DNA from: Owenia fusiformis
Taxonomy: Eukaryota; Annelida; Polychaeta; Sabellida; Oweniidae
Assembly (NCBI GenBank): GCA_903813345.2
Contig: CAIIXF020000010.1
Span: 30,558,828-30,622,827, forward strand
DNA length: 64,000 nt
Direction: 5' to 3'
Shown here: one piece after another, positions 1 to 11,570 of the stretch
Layout: each line of letters begins with the position of its first letter
How positions within the stretch are numbered: the stretch's first letter is position 1
The notes under the pieces: generated by a model
What the model saw: the letters and a program-made list of their open reading frames with translations, nothing else
Told to the model about the DNA's origin: nothing
Databases searched by the model: none
Translations under genes and position numbers: made by a program

Positions 1-2
1 TA

Positions 3-989
3 TGTTGTCCCTTTGTACCACCATGTAGTAATATTACTGTCACATTGGTATACACTTCTTATGGGGCATTCCTTGATATTCCAACAATTCGACCATTTTC
101 ATTGATTCTTGCTCAAATAAAGAATTGCCGACTAAATAATGGAGATCAGCTGTCGCATGAACAATTCGAGACTAATATGATAAATAAGGTTCAGTGCGTG
201 AGAGATCCAAGATTCCTTTCTAAACATGGGAGATGGATATTACACGATGGAAGTTTAAAATGGGGATTGCACTCAAAATGTATTTCAAAGATGTTGACCC
301 CGACAGAACTCAGAACTTGTTTTCAAAAATTAAGAAACATAAATTGCTACGGAGACTCTCATCTCGTTTATACAATGACTTATTTTCAACAACTGATTGA
401 AAATAGATCAGTTTATCATAAAGCACACACAAATTGGAAATTTGATAATGATCATCTTTCCTTCCATTGGTCAATCAGAGTGCTTGAAGTTTCACAAAAT
501 CTGCTTCAAAATATTAAACCAGCTGTGGTAAAAACTGGGGATCAACGTTACAGTACTATAATTTTGGATAATGGAGCTTGGGATTTGTACAAAGGGACAT
601 TGTCTAACTATCTCAATTCTATTCAAACCTTACTTGTGCCACTTTTAAGAAAATATCGCCAAAATCCAACATGGAACAATACACGTATCATCTGGTTTGG
701 TAATATAGCATGGCCTCATAAACCAGGGTACATGACTCAAGGACACCATGAGAGGAATGACTTTAGAATTGCTGTTGCAAATGCTCTTACCGAGTCACTC
801 ACCAAGGACCTTGGCATTGACTTCATAAATCAGTTAACCCCTTCGAGTATAAGGTCCAGTGAGAATGTATGTAAAGTACATTATATCTGTACAAAGAAAG
901 TTATTAGAGGTGCACACAAACCAAATGCAATCGGACATGTGGGGTTTGTTACAGCTCACATGTTATTTGAGGACATGTGTAGAGTATAG
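3..989 (+). CDS. SGNH/PC-esterase-like domain protein, terminal exon (5' partial)
   Basis: The frame is open from the first bases of the window to a TAG at 987-989, with no stop upstream of residue 1, so the exon begins outside the window. A Cys-rich lead-in is followed by CYGDSH (about 150 nt after position 300), which resembles the block I Gly-Asp-Ser of SGNH hydrolases in the PC-esterase/NXPE/CAS1-like group. An ILDNGAWDL segment, an IWFGNIAWP segment with a possible block III Asn, and a C-terminal GHVGFVTAH segment with a candidate catalytic His follow in the expected order. Family members act on acylated or glycosylated substrates in the secretory pathway; no substrate can be assigned here. 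No signal peptide or membrane anchor is visible because the N-terminus is missing. Confidence is good that this is a real exon and moderate for the fold. Confidence 0.7.
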   Translation, partial: CCPFVPPCSNITVTLVYTSYGAFLDIPTIRPFSLILAQIKNCRLNNGDQLSHEQFETNMINKVQCVRDPRFLSKHGRWILHDGSLKWGLHSKCISKMLTPTELRTCFQKLRNINCYGDSHLVYTMTYFQQLIENRSVYHKAHTNWKFDNDHLSFHWSIRVLEVSQNLLQNIKPAVVKTGDQRYSTIILDNGAWDLYKGTLSNYLNSIQTLLVPLLRKYRQNPTWNNTRIIWFGNIAWPHKPGYMTQGHHERNDFRIAVANALTESLTKDLGIDFINQLTPSSIRSSENVCKVHYICTKKVIRGAHKPNAIGHVGFVTAHMLFEDMCRV

Positions 990-2740
990 TGATCAATGGA
1001 GTTTGACAATACTGGGAGGAGGTCCGTTTTAAATGAGTAAAGTTGGACATCAAGATCTGTCAATATATGCATCATTATTGTAGAAATAGTGCTTGTTTGG
1101 TGTGGTCACACTGAACGAAAATTCCCAAAATATATTTTCCACATATCTCAGTTCATGGGCACCCAAATAAGGCTATCTATAGTAAGATTTGTCCTTTCCA
1201 AGGGAATCCACGTATAAATTTAATTTGCTGAATCAGCTAATTAGTAAGTGATTCATATTAGATTAAGATGGGAAAAGTTAATCCAAGGACTGGGGTTAAT
1301 CCCGGTGTAAAAGTAATAGTAGTCCCAAGGAAGCACGGTCCTACGGACCGTGCTTCCTGGGTTTATACATCCTATGGATTGTCAATCCCAGTGTTTATGG
1401 TCTCAATAGGACTGTCATTCCTACTGTTATATATTAATAAGACCATGGACTATAATCACCAATGGACTTCTGTTCCTTCCACACCAGTGAAAGAATAAAA
1501 TGTCCCGGACATTTAATCCCAATTTTATTGTCCCGGACTTTTATATCTAGGTCAAAGAGACCGTCATTTTACATATATTAAAAGAGTTATGCATAAATAT
1601 AAATAAAAGTTGAGTCTGTTCGTCTCACCTTTCTTGGCAAAATCAATAACGACTTGGTCCAGTGGCCGAGAGAATAGTGTTTCGATCCCTATGTGAGTCA
1701 ACTTATTTTTTTAATCTCAATACAGTTAAACACTTTTTTAAGTATCCCAACACCCCTTTTTTTAAAGAAAATGTCATATTTAAAAAACGCAGATGTTTAG
1801 TTAAGCATGGCCAACCTGGGTATAAATTGTTGCACGTGGTATATGTTATTCCTTTGAAAAGTGGATGCCAAGATGAAAACACAACTGGACATAAATGTTA
1901 TTTATCAATATGTCAGGCAAAAATCGTATCCACCAGGTACAACAGTGAATGGAAAGAGGGCTATAAGAAGAGCTTCGACAACAAATTTCAAGGTAATGTT
2001 AATTTATTCACATTATAAAGTCAATCGTACCCAGATAATAACGTCCGACGCCACAATGAGGACACTTCCTCCTGAAATATGTTCACAAATGTAGTCCTCG
2101 AGACTTTTCCCTCGGGTTACGACGTCCGAAAACATACACACGGACAATCTATCCTTGTTTATATCCATTTTAGTAGTCCTGGACTTTCCCCTCAGATTAC
2201 AACGTCCAAAAACAACCACGTGGACCTTGTCAATACCATATTTTATGTCCAGGTGGACTTGATGCACTCCTCCATAGATCCACTTTGTTATTTTTCAAAT
2301 ATCGATCACGCCTTCCCAACATTGTCCACATCTTTCAGTTTTGCACAGAGTGCACTAATGTCCCTTCGGTCCCTCGGGGAGATATAAATATATCCCTCAG
2401 GATATACCCTATATCAAAACCTCCCAGGACATAACCCTTATTTATCCCATGATTAATATGTTATCTGTACAATAACAGCTATTGCTATTTCTGATATTAT
2501 TTAAATCCGTGTGATATTTCCCAGAAAATGGTTTATCAAACTCATAAGCATGTGATATCGTTTATCACACGCATAGCCGTGTAATAAAATAATTGATATC
2601 GTTTATTACACGCATATCCGTGTGATAAACGAATTTTATTGATTTTTGATTTTTTTTAAATTCATGATTGTAATCATGGGATAAACCCAATATCAAATCA
2701 TTTCTCATGATATTATTTCATCGCTAATGTAATGTAATGT
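990..2740. other. Intergenic stretch with short repeats and hairpins
   Basis: No convincing gene is seen. It holds a perfect 14-bp hairpin at 1328-1358, a possible degenerate tRNA-like SINE head near 1650-1700 (A-box-like TGGTCCAGTGG, then B-box-like TTTCGATCCC, then a T run), two ~80-bp direct copies of a GTCC...CGTCC motif at about 2090-2260, and a run of GTGTGATAAACG-type inverted motifs at 2505-2630. A TCCCTCGGG-to-CCCTC block at about 2360-2440 has a diverged relative at about 26,395-26,460. Confidence 0.5.
1328..1358. repeat. Perfect 14-bp inverted repeat (hairpin)
   Basis: The arm AGGAAGCACGGTCC (1328-1341) is repeated as its exact reverse complement at 1345-1358, separated by three bases (TAC). 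The next outward pairs are partly complementary. It lies inside a small open frame (1268-1498) that I do not accept as a gene. Confidence 0.8.
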
Positions 2741-2789
2741 AATGGTATGTAATGGTAATCGTGGAGAAGAAGTAAATAAATGTAATAAC

Positions 2790-3000
2790 TTTACAGGATT
2801 TGGCAGTAGGTTCATTAGTATTGATGCGCAACTTAAGAAGACAAGACAGAAAGGGGGGCAAGACGGAGGAGCCGTGGACTGGCCCCTTCGAAATTGCAGG
2901 GGTGGAGAGGGCAGGGATCTACAAGATTAAAAATAAAAAAGGACAATTTTTTAAAAAATCCGTAAATGGCTGTAACTTAAAACAGTTTCACCAATAACTC
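2790..3000 (+). pseudogene. LTR-retroelement integrase C-terminal fragment
   Basis: After a TTTACAG that looks like a 3' splice site (ends about 2796), the frame reads DLAVGSLVLMRN, a Lys/Arg-rich stretch, EPWTGPFEIAGV, GIYKIKN and a KKSVNG...LKQFH ending in TAA at 2995-2997. The order (VGdxVLvrN, W-x-GPF-x-I, Y-x-L/I, Lys-rich VNg-x-xLK-x-xH) is that of the C-terminal domain of gypsy-type integrases and of domesticated integrase-like host genes. No RNase H, protease or integrase core is nearby, so it is either a remnant or the last exon of a domesticated integrase. An AATAAA lies near 3092. Confidence 0.6.
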
Positions 3001-3118
3001 TCGAATAATGATGTAATAATTATTAGTATATATTGTAAGAGTGCATACTGTACGTCTGACGTCGAAAAACGAAACTGACGTAACAATTCGCAAATAAAAG
3101 TGTAATGTGACATACTAG

Positions 3119-3150
3119 TAATTTGTTTGTTTGTTTGTTTATTTGTTTTT
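3119..3150. repeat. (TTTG)n microsatellite
   Basis: A short run of TTTG units with one TTTA interruption, in the flank of the integrase fragment. Confidence 0.8.
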
Positions 3151-3517
3151 GCGACGCAGGCCTAAAGATAACTGTAGCATATCCAGACTATAAATCTTAG
3201 GTGTGATAGTCCGGTTGAAATCTTATGGATATTTAAATCTAGGTTTACAAGTCCACAAGAGACAATAAATCCCATAACCAAGACGTTCATTACTAAGGTT
3301 TAGAAGTCCGAGGGAATATAGATTCTAGATTTTAAAGTCCAGGACTTGTAAACCCAGGAGTTAGAGTCTATCGGACTTTCAAAATAGGAGACCGTATAAA
3401 CTTTCACACCGGGATTGTTTTAGTGTTATAAAACATTGAGTATACTGAGAATGCAATATGTGCATTTTAAAAAACTGTCGTATTCTCATAATGATTTGAA
3501 TTTTATATCTTGAATCC

Positions 3518-3640
3518 GGGTTTGTAGAAAAAACCGGGTACCGGGTACCGGGTACTAAATCCTCCATGCGGGATTCCAACTTGGTACCCGGTACCCGGTC
3601 GAGAAAGTACCCGGTCGAAAAAACCGGGTACCCAAAAACG
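3518..3640. repeat. GGTACC-rich dispersed repeat, copy 1
   Basis: The block consists mainly of CCGGGTACC-type units in both directions around a central TAAATCCTCCATGCGGGA segment. The same block in the opposite orientation lies at 11,436-11,560, with matching flanks (TTTGTAGAAAA on one side, TACCAAGTTGGA in the middle). Its internal units are themselves inverted, so it can fold on itself. No coding content is credible. Confidence 0.75.
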
Positions 3641-3719
3641 GGGTATACGTTTCTTCACAGGAATAAAGCTTGTAATCCCTTTATTTACGTCATATTTGCT
3701 ATTCCCTCTGACCAAGGAT

Positions 3720-4740
3720 GAAACTAAGCATTTAAAGGTAATAAAAAGTAAACGTTAAAACACAATTCACGACAGGGGCGAAGTTAGGCCATTTGCCAGA
3801 GTACGTTAGATCTACCGTTTTCTACCAACGATAACAAATTTGTCTGAAAGTACGTGTATGTCAAGGTAACATCATGAAATGGGACGCAATCATTAATGTC
3901 ATATGATATGATTATAAACATATTCCATTAAAGTAAAACACTATTGTGTTCTGCATCAAGAGCATAATGTTCAAATCTTAGCAATTGATGTTAATACTTT
4001 CAAGATCAAATATTAATTTTCTACGCTTTGGCGTTGCTGTTATTTAGTTTAACTTAAACTGTATAAACGGTGAACATTGTTTCAAGCTCTTTGCTGCAAT
4101 GTATTCATCATCATCATCACACTATAGCTCGGATAATATATTTAGCTCTGATTTGGCAAATACAGCTGTAATATAAAGTTTAAATTGTGTTTTCAGGACT
4201 AAATGCACTTATAGGGACACCACATAATACATGTCATGAGCTTAAGTCAAAATAAATAATTATATGGAAGTAAAGCAAGGTTCATTTCTGGTCCCCCTCT
4301 TATTTTGTTCATTTATAAGTTTGTATAACCCTACTCCTATGAATTAAGTATAATGAGTAGGATTGCTCTTAAATTTTAGATTTTAATGCTCTGCTGTATA
4401 TCAAATTAGTTTGTATAAATGACCGTAGCCTTAAGAATTGAAGGATTTTCTCCAATAAATGGTTTATCTAGTACAGACATTTACCATGCATTCACAATTA
4501 CAGACTATTACAGCGACATCATGACCAATAAAAGGAAATCCAATTATTCATTGAATTTTGGTTGAGGTAAAAAATATTAATAAGTCCATCAATGTATTCT
4601 ATGCATTATTGAGTATGAATATGAAATATGTGGTTTTCCACGACTCTTCAGTAAGAAGGAATGAAAAACCCAGCAGGAAGGTGAATTGAAATTTGAGTAA
4701 GAATTTGCAAAATTTAATGTAACAAAAATCTACCATTATT
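3720..4740. other. Non-coding stretch with one RT-motif repeat copy
   Basis: AT-rich sequence without an acceptable gene. At about 4262-4310 on the plus strand it contains KQGSFLVPLLF-like coding sequence in an otherwise closed frame, a fragment of the dispersed repeat described at 60-61 kb. There is a short CATCAT run at about 4107-4118. Segments around 4540-4620 and 4740-4805 are diverged direct copies of each other. Confidence 0.4.
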
Positions 4741-4808
4741 TGTAGAATTTTGATTAAGTGTAAAATATTAACTCATCCCATAAATATATCTTATGCATTC
4801 TTTCACAG

Positions 4809-4890
4809 TGTCCAACTCAAACGCTCTTACATGCACAAAGGAATGTTTCATTCATGCGGAAACGGGGCTAATGAAGATCCCACTGTGACC
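4809..4890 (+). CDS. Possible orphan internal exon
   Basis: An 82-bp segment is bounded by TTTCACAG and GTAAGT, both good splice signals. One frame is open across both junctions (VQLKRSYMHKGMFHSCGN...). The peptide is not recognised, and the 5' flank is a repeat duplicated 200 bp upstream, so this may be chance. No partner exons were found. Confidence 0.2.
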
Positions 4891-4899
4891 GTAAGTATT

Positions 4900-6530
4900 G
4901 TTTCACTAGTTTCTCTTTCATATCATATGTTATGGTGAAATATTATGTACCATTTGATGAACAATACTCTGAGCAGAGATCTTATTTATTCAACTTCTGA
5001 TGGTAAACTGTTATTTGCTTGATCAAAGCTCCATAGTGTAGATAGAACAAATCTGAAGTTGACGTATTGACCACAAATTACGAATTAAACTAGTATTTAT
5101 ATGAAATTGTCCATCTTTCTGTCAAAGTAGTAGATCACAAACTTGTTTATTCTCATTTGCTGAAAGTCCAAATCCATTACTTGTTTTTGAGAAATTGCTT
5201 GTTTTCCTCGACTGTTTCTGTCGATTTTGGACAAAATTTTTGAAACGTTCTTACTATTTTGTTTTGATATCATTTTCAGATTATTAGAGAAACGTTCGGA
5301 ATGGAATCTATCTCTAAAAACCCTTTTGTACTTGTTAAGTAAATTGAAACTTCTCAACCTGGTGGTGCTACACGTGCAACAAATCAACTAAGCCTACATT
5401 AGATGATGCTTTGCCTAATGTGTGCTATAAAACAAAACTATTGACAAAAACAAAAAGATTATCTGTGAATTAATCTTTCTTCTTTTGATGCCAAGGAATA
5501 CAATAGATCTTTTCTTTCTCTTCTTGAAAAGGAAAGTTGAGCTAATTCCTAAACATATCTAGCCTAGTACCGCAGCGTTTCCAGTTCACTGTGTTAACCA
5601 GATCACAGCATTTCTTGAATATGAGAATGTCATCATTTTTAAGACTTAATTTTAGGTTATCAAATCACGATTACGATAATGTATTGTGTGATCAAGGTTT
5701 GGAATTTGACCAAAATATACTCTGATGTTCAACTCAACTAGTCGCATGTCTCGACAAACTATACTGCTTCATTCAGCTCTTCCTAATTGCTTCAAACGTC
5801 AACAGTCATCCAAGTACAATATATCATAGCCATCAAATGGTATACTTGAAATAAGTAACACATACTTCTTATTCCCATTATTGGGGAAATTGTCAGATGA
5901 CTCATCATTCCCACTGGCCATACTCCAGAGCGTTTCTTTGTTTAGTTTCAGTAATGAAATGCTCAATCTTGCATGTAAGAGCGTTTGGGTTGGACACCGC
6001 GTCCTTTAATTGTGAACATCAAATATGTGGTATGTCATGTCATGGAAGGAAACGATTGGAGGGAAGTTAATTCGAAATTTGGGTAGGAATTTGCTAGTTA
6101 GAAATGAGTGTTTTCCATATATGGAACACAAAATAAAATAACATTGAACTTACAACATGAAAAGCTAAATTTCGTTCCAAACAAAAGCTGGTGAAAAGAT
6201 AAGGCATGGCTGTCCCAGCTTTCCACTCATTCACAGAAAGTGACAAAACCTCAGCTTTCCACGGACATTTCCAGGCCTGGAAACTGTGGGAAAGGTTTAC
6301 TAGTGTGGCAGAGGCATTCATCAACATATATGGAAGATCTGTCAAATATCACCACCTGGCCTTTACGACTACATCAACTGGGATGGGTCAATAATGAAAC
6401 AGTTACCCCACTGTGGACAATCCAGACACAGTCATACAAAACCTGCCAAGATCTTGTACAATGTACAATGTTCAGGACTTACATGTACAGACTTGTGCAA
6501 TTGCACATGCAATTCTGTATAAGTGATTAA
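4900..6530. other. Intergenic, no gene recognised
   Basis: AT-rich sequence. Small open frames on both strands at 5097-5387 and 6094-6530 show no family pattern and overlap one another. I see no clear repeat until the RT-motif family begins near 6540. Confidence 0.4.
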
Positions 6531-6539
6531 CATTTTGAC

Positions 6540-6965
6540 AGTATATATGAGATTGTGATTATAACAGAGTAAAAAGGAACCATGTGGAACTCCTTCAAAG
6601 GCTATTTTATACTTGTAAGACAATAATTTAACTTACTTGAAATATAAGATTGAATGATGTGTGAAATATTATCTTATTCAAGAAAACAGGTTCATTCACT
6701 TCAGTTGTTGCAAAATAAGAGCCCTCCCAAAATAGAACCTTGTAGAATCCCTATATAAAGTCATTTTGTTCAAATCATTAATTAATGTGACTGTATATCT
6801 AGATGTAAACAACATGCTTTACTACCGAAACAGTATTATTATTTAAACCACATTTATCTCTATATATGAACCTACAGTGTTATTTGTACCAAATTATGCG
6901 TATATGGCGGCCATTTTGGATTTTTCTTGAAATAATGTTTCATTTTATCGATCACAGGGATGGAA
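6540..6965 (-). repeat. RT-motif repeat family, copy (minus orientation)
   Basis: The reverse complement matches the unit at about 60,150-60,580: a block reading GILQGSILG-like residues (about 6720-6760), a spacer of about 150 bp, and a second block reading GVPHGS-like residues (about 6575-6610). The outer part has the shared ATGGCGGCCATTTTGGAT and TCGATCACAGGGA segments. Both blocks resemble the GVPQGS-x-LGPLLF motif of non-LTR reverse transcriptases, but the frames close quickly. Confidence 0.65.
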
Positions 6966-7004
6966 CTTTTCCTAATAGCATAATAAGAGATGTAAAAAGT
7001 CAGG

Positions 7005-7380
7005 ACTTACAAGTACAGACTTCAGTTGATGCAAAATAAGAGCTCTCCCAAAATAGAACCTTGTAGAATCCCTATGTAAAGTCATTTTGTCCAAATTCAA
7101 ATCATTAATGAATGTGACTTATTTCTAGATGTAAGCAACATGCTTTACTACTGTATCAATATTATTTTTAAACCATATTTGTCTCTAATATATGAATCGA
7201 GAGTGTTATTTTTACCAAATTATGCCTATATGGCGGCCATCTTGAATTTTTCTTGAAATAGTGTTCGGTTTTATCGATCACAGGGATGGAATTTTTCCTA
7301 ATAACATAAATAACAGATTAAGCCATTAAATTTGCTTGTATCACCAACTGAAATATTTTCCAGCAAATTCCCCCCACTAT
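7005..7380 (-). repeat. RT-motif repeat family, second adjacent copy
   Basis: It repeats the left part of the 6540-6965 element in direct tandem, including the CAAAATAAGAG...TTGTAGAATCCCTAT block, ATGGCGGCCATCTTGAAT, TCGATCACAGGGATGGAAT and an end at AAATTCCCCCCACTAT. The same end, in reverse, starts the unit at 60,058 and is seen near 63,840. Confidence 0.65.
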
Positions 7381-9143
7381 AAAGATTAATTATTCGAAAT
7401 GAATGTAGAGCTCGCCATCAAAATTGTCATCATCACTGTCAACAGACCTAAGCCAACTATTTATGAATACCTGGAAGATAAATTTAACCCTTAATTATTA
7501 ACTTTTAAGTGTTAACAATAAAACAAGAAACTACATGCATAAACACCCGGGTATAAACGCATTGTTGGGCGCCGAGGTAGCATTCGCCAATTCAACTGAC
7601 GGCTGACAGATTACCAACTAGGCTAATTCATGTCCAAGTCATTTAAATATGAATAGTGACTGTCACGTTAAAAACTAGGTTAAACCACCAGCCGTCATCT
7701 GGCAGGTGAATTCAACTCATTTAACTCATGAGTAGTACCTGCCACTATAAGTAATTGAGTTTACCACTGATAAAAGTAGGTTAAACCACCAGCCGGCAGC
7801 TGAATTCATGAATGCAACCTTAGTTCTGAATTATTTCGGAGCTGTTTCAGCTGAATCCCAGGATGCGTTTTACACCTTTCCTGAGTGAAGACCCCCCGCT
7901 TTTCTCTACGTTGTGTCCTCCTCGCATGTGTCCATGCATAACCCCAAACTTCACATGTCCGTCATGTCTGCAGCATTCCATTCATTGAAAGAACCTGTAA
8001 AAAAGAATATAATATTTAGCAGATTAGATATCAAATGGTGACTGAGACATCAAATGTTTGAACCACGGGTCTGGGTTAAATATTGTACTTGCTAAAAATT
8101 ACTGTATATAAGATGAGGCATGCAAGCTCAATTAAGATTGTTTCTTCTGTGTTTGTTTTTACCCTAGCCTGCAAGATGAGTTTGAATTATTACCTGACGG
8201 GAGATGAAGAATTTACCATTGGCCTTGATTTTACAATTATATTAGGCACAGTACACACTTTTTTTCAAAAATAAAATAACAGTTACTATCTAGTTTTGGA
8301 TTTGACAATCTGTGGAACTATAGAGTAAATTCTGCTTCTTTCTACTTTTAGCATTGGCAAACGTATTTTAAATATTAAAAGGAAACTAATTAATGTATGA
8401 ACGATTGCCTTTCCCGGGGCTAATGACTATGACCGAATCACACTGAACGAAATGCTGTTAATGAACTGAGCGTCTTCTTTTTGAACGATTAAAATCATTG
8501 TGAACAAATGAAGCTCCTCATTTTCAATTTGACTACTTCAGGCATCGGTTTTCCCAATCGAAAGTTTGTTCAAAAAGAATGTTCTTACTACTATGGATAT
8601 CTTAAAAATGAATGTGAACTCAATGAATTTAAGGATTTCTGTATTATAGGCTAACTGGTTTGTGAAATATTTATTCTTTTATTGTAAATGATTTTGCGAG
8701 TACGCCTGTGCGTGCATGTAGCTACAGTAACTCTAGTTGAATGCATATGATGCTGTACAGAAAATAATTAATTACCCGTTTTTTATTAGTATTCTAGTAT
8801 TAGTATATCCATGGGTCTCTTAAAAGCCCATGGTATATCTGTTGGCGGTGATGATGAAAATGCAACGTTCCACTTCCAAAAACTTACTTAATTGCCAGAA
8901 AGATTAATTTATTTTTCCATGTTGCACTGTACAATTCGTATTATTAAGTTAGGGTTATACGTCCTTTGTTCTGTGTCACCCTTCAAAACCGGGGAAATCT
9001 CTTGTACAAAAAACAGATTTCAAGTACATCAATTTTATTTTGGCATACATCTAACGTAGATATTTTTATTTCAGGTTAAGCAGCATTACAATTACAATAT
9101 TATAACTACAAAGCTCAATTTACCTGATTTAACAGGGTTGTAC
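7381..9143. other. Intergenic; short diverged tandem repeat
   Basis: At about 7580-7800 a ~120-bp motif containing GGTTAAACCACCAGCCG occurs at least twice. A GC-richer patch at 7860-7990 includes a 42-codon Cys-rich frame (MRFTPFLSEDPPLF...) with no family resemblance. A frame at about 8166-8274 after a CCCTAG acceptor-like site is also unsupported. Nothing else is recognised. Confidence 0.4.
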
Positions 9144-10346
9144 ATATTAATTTTCTGCCAAGAGTATCAGACGAATCAAATCATGATTTAATATCACTTA
9201 ATCACGTGGTACTAACTCACCAGGGCGTATCGAAACTAAAACGCCCCCCAAACCCGTTAATTTGAATTTCAAATCTACCCTGTCTTTGGAAAATCAATGA
9301 TTGTGGGTCTCAAACAACACCATTTTTCTTCAAACTTGTTCCATTAAATTTCCTTCACAGAAATACCTTTCAGTCGAGACATTGCTTTTGTTTATAACCC
9401 TACTATCACACCAAACTAGTTCTCACTACGTTCTCGAAAACGGGCCTCAACTGTGTACGAACGGACTGGACGTACTAAGAACCGTTTGGGATCTATTTAC
9501 AAACTTCATCGAACGTACTCGAACGGGTAGGTCCTCTAGAACTTAGACAATGCTCAAAATGTTTTCGTGGTCGTCACGTTCTACAATTAGAACGAGTGAC
9601 AACGTACTAACGACGAGCTGGACGTACTACGAACGGAACCGTCGTACTTCAATCCTACAAGGGACGTTTTAACAACGAGTGGAACTGTCTGAGGACGTGT
9701 TGAGAACGAGGTAGAACTCATTGCAAACGGGTTTAAACTGATTAAGAACGTATTTAACACTGCTTATGAACGAGTTAGCAAAAATATAGCTATCACACCA
9801 AACAAGTTGCCACTGCGTTCTTCAAAACTGGTTCTAAACTGTGTGCGAACGGAATGAACGTAGCTGCAACTTTCTAAGGTCTATTTACGAACTTTATGAA
9901 CGTTCTCAGACGGGAATGTGATTTTAGAATTTTGAATCGATTCAAAATTCGATTGCGACCATACCGTTCTATTATCAGGTCATGATGACCTTCTAGACTA
10001 AGGAACGCGCTCTACGGCGTTGCACACCGACGTGGTGCGACCTGAACGAACTGCGAACGAGATGGACGTATTGAAGACTGTTTAAGAACGAAGAAGCTAA
10101 TTATTTAAGACATATTTCCCGACCACAGCCAGTTTGAGCCCGTTTTACGACGTTTTCGTAGGACTGGCAAGAACGGGTAAGAACGAGTTTGGTGTGATAG
10201 GGGGGTTACAAAGTCCCTCGTTTTAGCGGCGTTTTGGTCACCAGATGTGAGAAGTTTCGATACGCCCCGGTGAGTTAGTACCGCGTGATTAAGTGAAATT
10301 AAATCATGATTTGATTCGTCTGATACTCTTGGCAGAAAATTAATAT
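9144..10346. mobile_element. ~1.2-kb foldback/TIR DNA element
   Basis: The outer ~100 bp (from ATATTAATTTTCTGCC at 9144) is repeated in reverse complement ending at 10,346, including GAATCAAATCATGATTTAAT and GTACTAACTCACC. The right arm carries about 20 extra bases after GTATCGAAAC that the left arm lacks. The inverted similarity continues inward to a TATCACACCAAACT motif at about 9408 and 10,190, which recurs directly at about 9792. The interior is dense in ACGAACGG/GAACGTACT-type words and has no transposase. No clean target duplication was found. Probably a non-autonomous DNA transposon. Confidence 0.75.
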
Positions 10347-10407
10347 TAATAATTAATATGCCGAGTGAACGAAGATGAAATTGTAATGTATTCACATGGA
10401 AATAATG

Positions 10408-10462
10408 TGATATACAATACAATACAATATAATACAAACCAATACAATACAATACAATACAA
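10408..10462. repeat. (ATACA)n microsatellite
   Basis: Imperfect five-base units (AATAC/ATACA) directly next to the right end of the foldback element. Confidence 0.8.
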
Positions 10463-11430
10463 TTAATACCATGTTTGTAGGGCGTACATTCCACTTTCTA
10501 AATATGATTACACATTTAAGACATGCATGCAGTGATATTGTTTGGATAGTTACCGACCGGTCATTCGCGTACGTAGATGAAGAAACCAAGACAGTTTCAA
10601 AGAGAAACGGAAGACAGTACATCATACATGTCTAGTTAAAAAACAGGATTATATTTATAATCTGAAAATCTGTATTTTTGAAGAAATTTTGGGGGTGAAA
10701 ATCTGTTTTTCGTCTTCGGGATTCAGCTAAAAAGTAATTGGAGAAAAATCACGGTTACAAAACTGAATCAACAATTCTAAAAAAAATCGGATTTCTAAAA
10801 ATATATCGGGATAAATCAAAACGGTTGAGATTACTTTATTTACACGTTTATATCAAATTAGTTTTACAGTTAACATCAACGGTAATGTCTCAAAAACTAA
10901 TATTGGGGATATTTCATTTGTGTAATCGTGGCATAAGCAACGACTAAGATTTGTTTTGAATTTACAAAAATGTATTTAACTTCATTCAAAATTGAGCTAG
11001 ACGCTTCAAATAAAAAAAACATTTTAAGGCTGTTCTCTTCCTCTATCATCATCATGGTCATATTTTCAATGGTTATGGGGGAGGGTCGCACCATGGCACC
11101 ACCTCCTGGCTACGCCTATGCCATTGTAAGACGTAACAATTTACACTTCAGTGGACGCTTCGTCGAAAATTGGGATAACTTAAATTATGCAATCAAAACC
11201 TTACACGTTGCATCATGTAAAATAACACACGTCACCTCTCTACTAAAGTAACGGTAGCTATTTACAGATTTAAATCACAATCGAAATAATTCACGTACCA
11301 ATATACAAACTATTGAAAATACAGTATTCATTGATTTGCCATGTTTTTCAAATATAAAAAGCTTTCTAATGATATTTAACTTAATATGTTATTATGTTAT
11401 TAATATGTTAAGTTTTCGTATTTTTTTGTT
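10463..11430. other. Intergenic, no gene recognised
   Basis: Small overlapping open frames on both strands (for example 10,970-11,251) have no family pattern. Nothing else is seen. Confidence 0.35.
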
Positions 11431-11435
11431 TTCCT

Positions 11436-11570
11436 GGGTACCCGGTTTTTTCGACTGGGTACCCGGTTTTCTCGACCGGGTACCGGGTACCAAGTTGGAA
11501 CCCAGTATGGAGGATTTAGTACCCGGTACCCGGTACCCGGTTTTTTCTACAAACCCTCTTGAATCCTAGA
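11436..11570. repeat. GGTACC-rich dispersed repeat, copy 2 (inverted to copy 1)
   Basis: Reverse-complement relative of 3518-3640 with the same order of elements: GGGTACCCGGTTTTTTCGA, a GGTACC cluster, ACCAAGTTGGAACC, ATGGAGGATTTAGTACC, a second GGTACC cluster and TTTTTTCTACAAACCC. The two copies lie about 8 kb apart in opposite orientation. Confidence 0.75.

Noticed and set aside
1268-1498. 76-codon frame with a hydrophobic segment
   Set aside because: It contains the perfect hairpin, matches no family, and lies among short repeats.
10970-11251. 93-codon frame with a signal-like N-terminus
   Set aside because: The hydrophobic run comes from an ATC/ATT-rich stretch, an opposite-strand frame overlaps it, and there is no domain or splice support.
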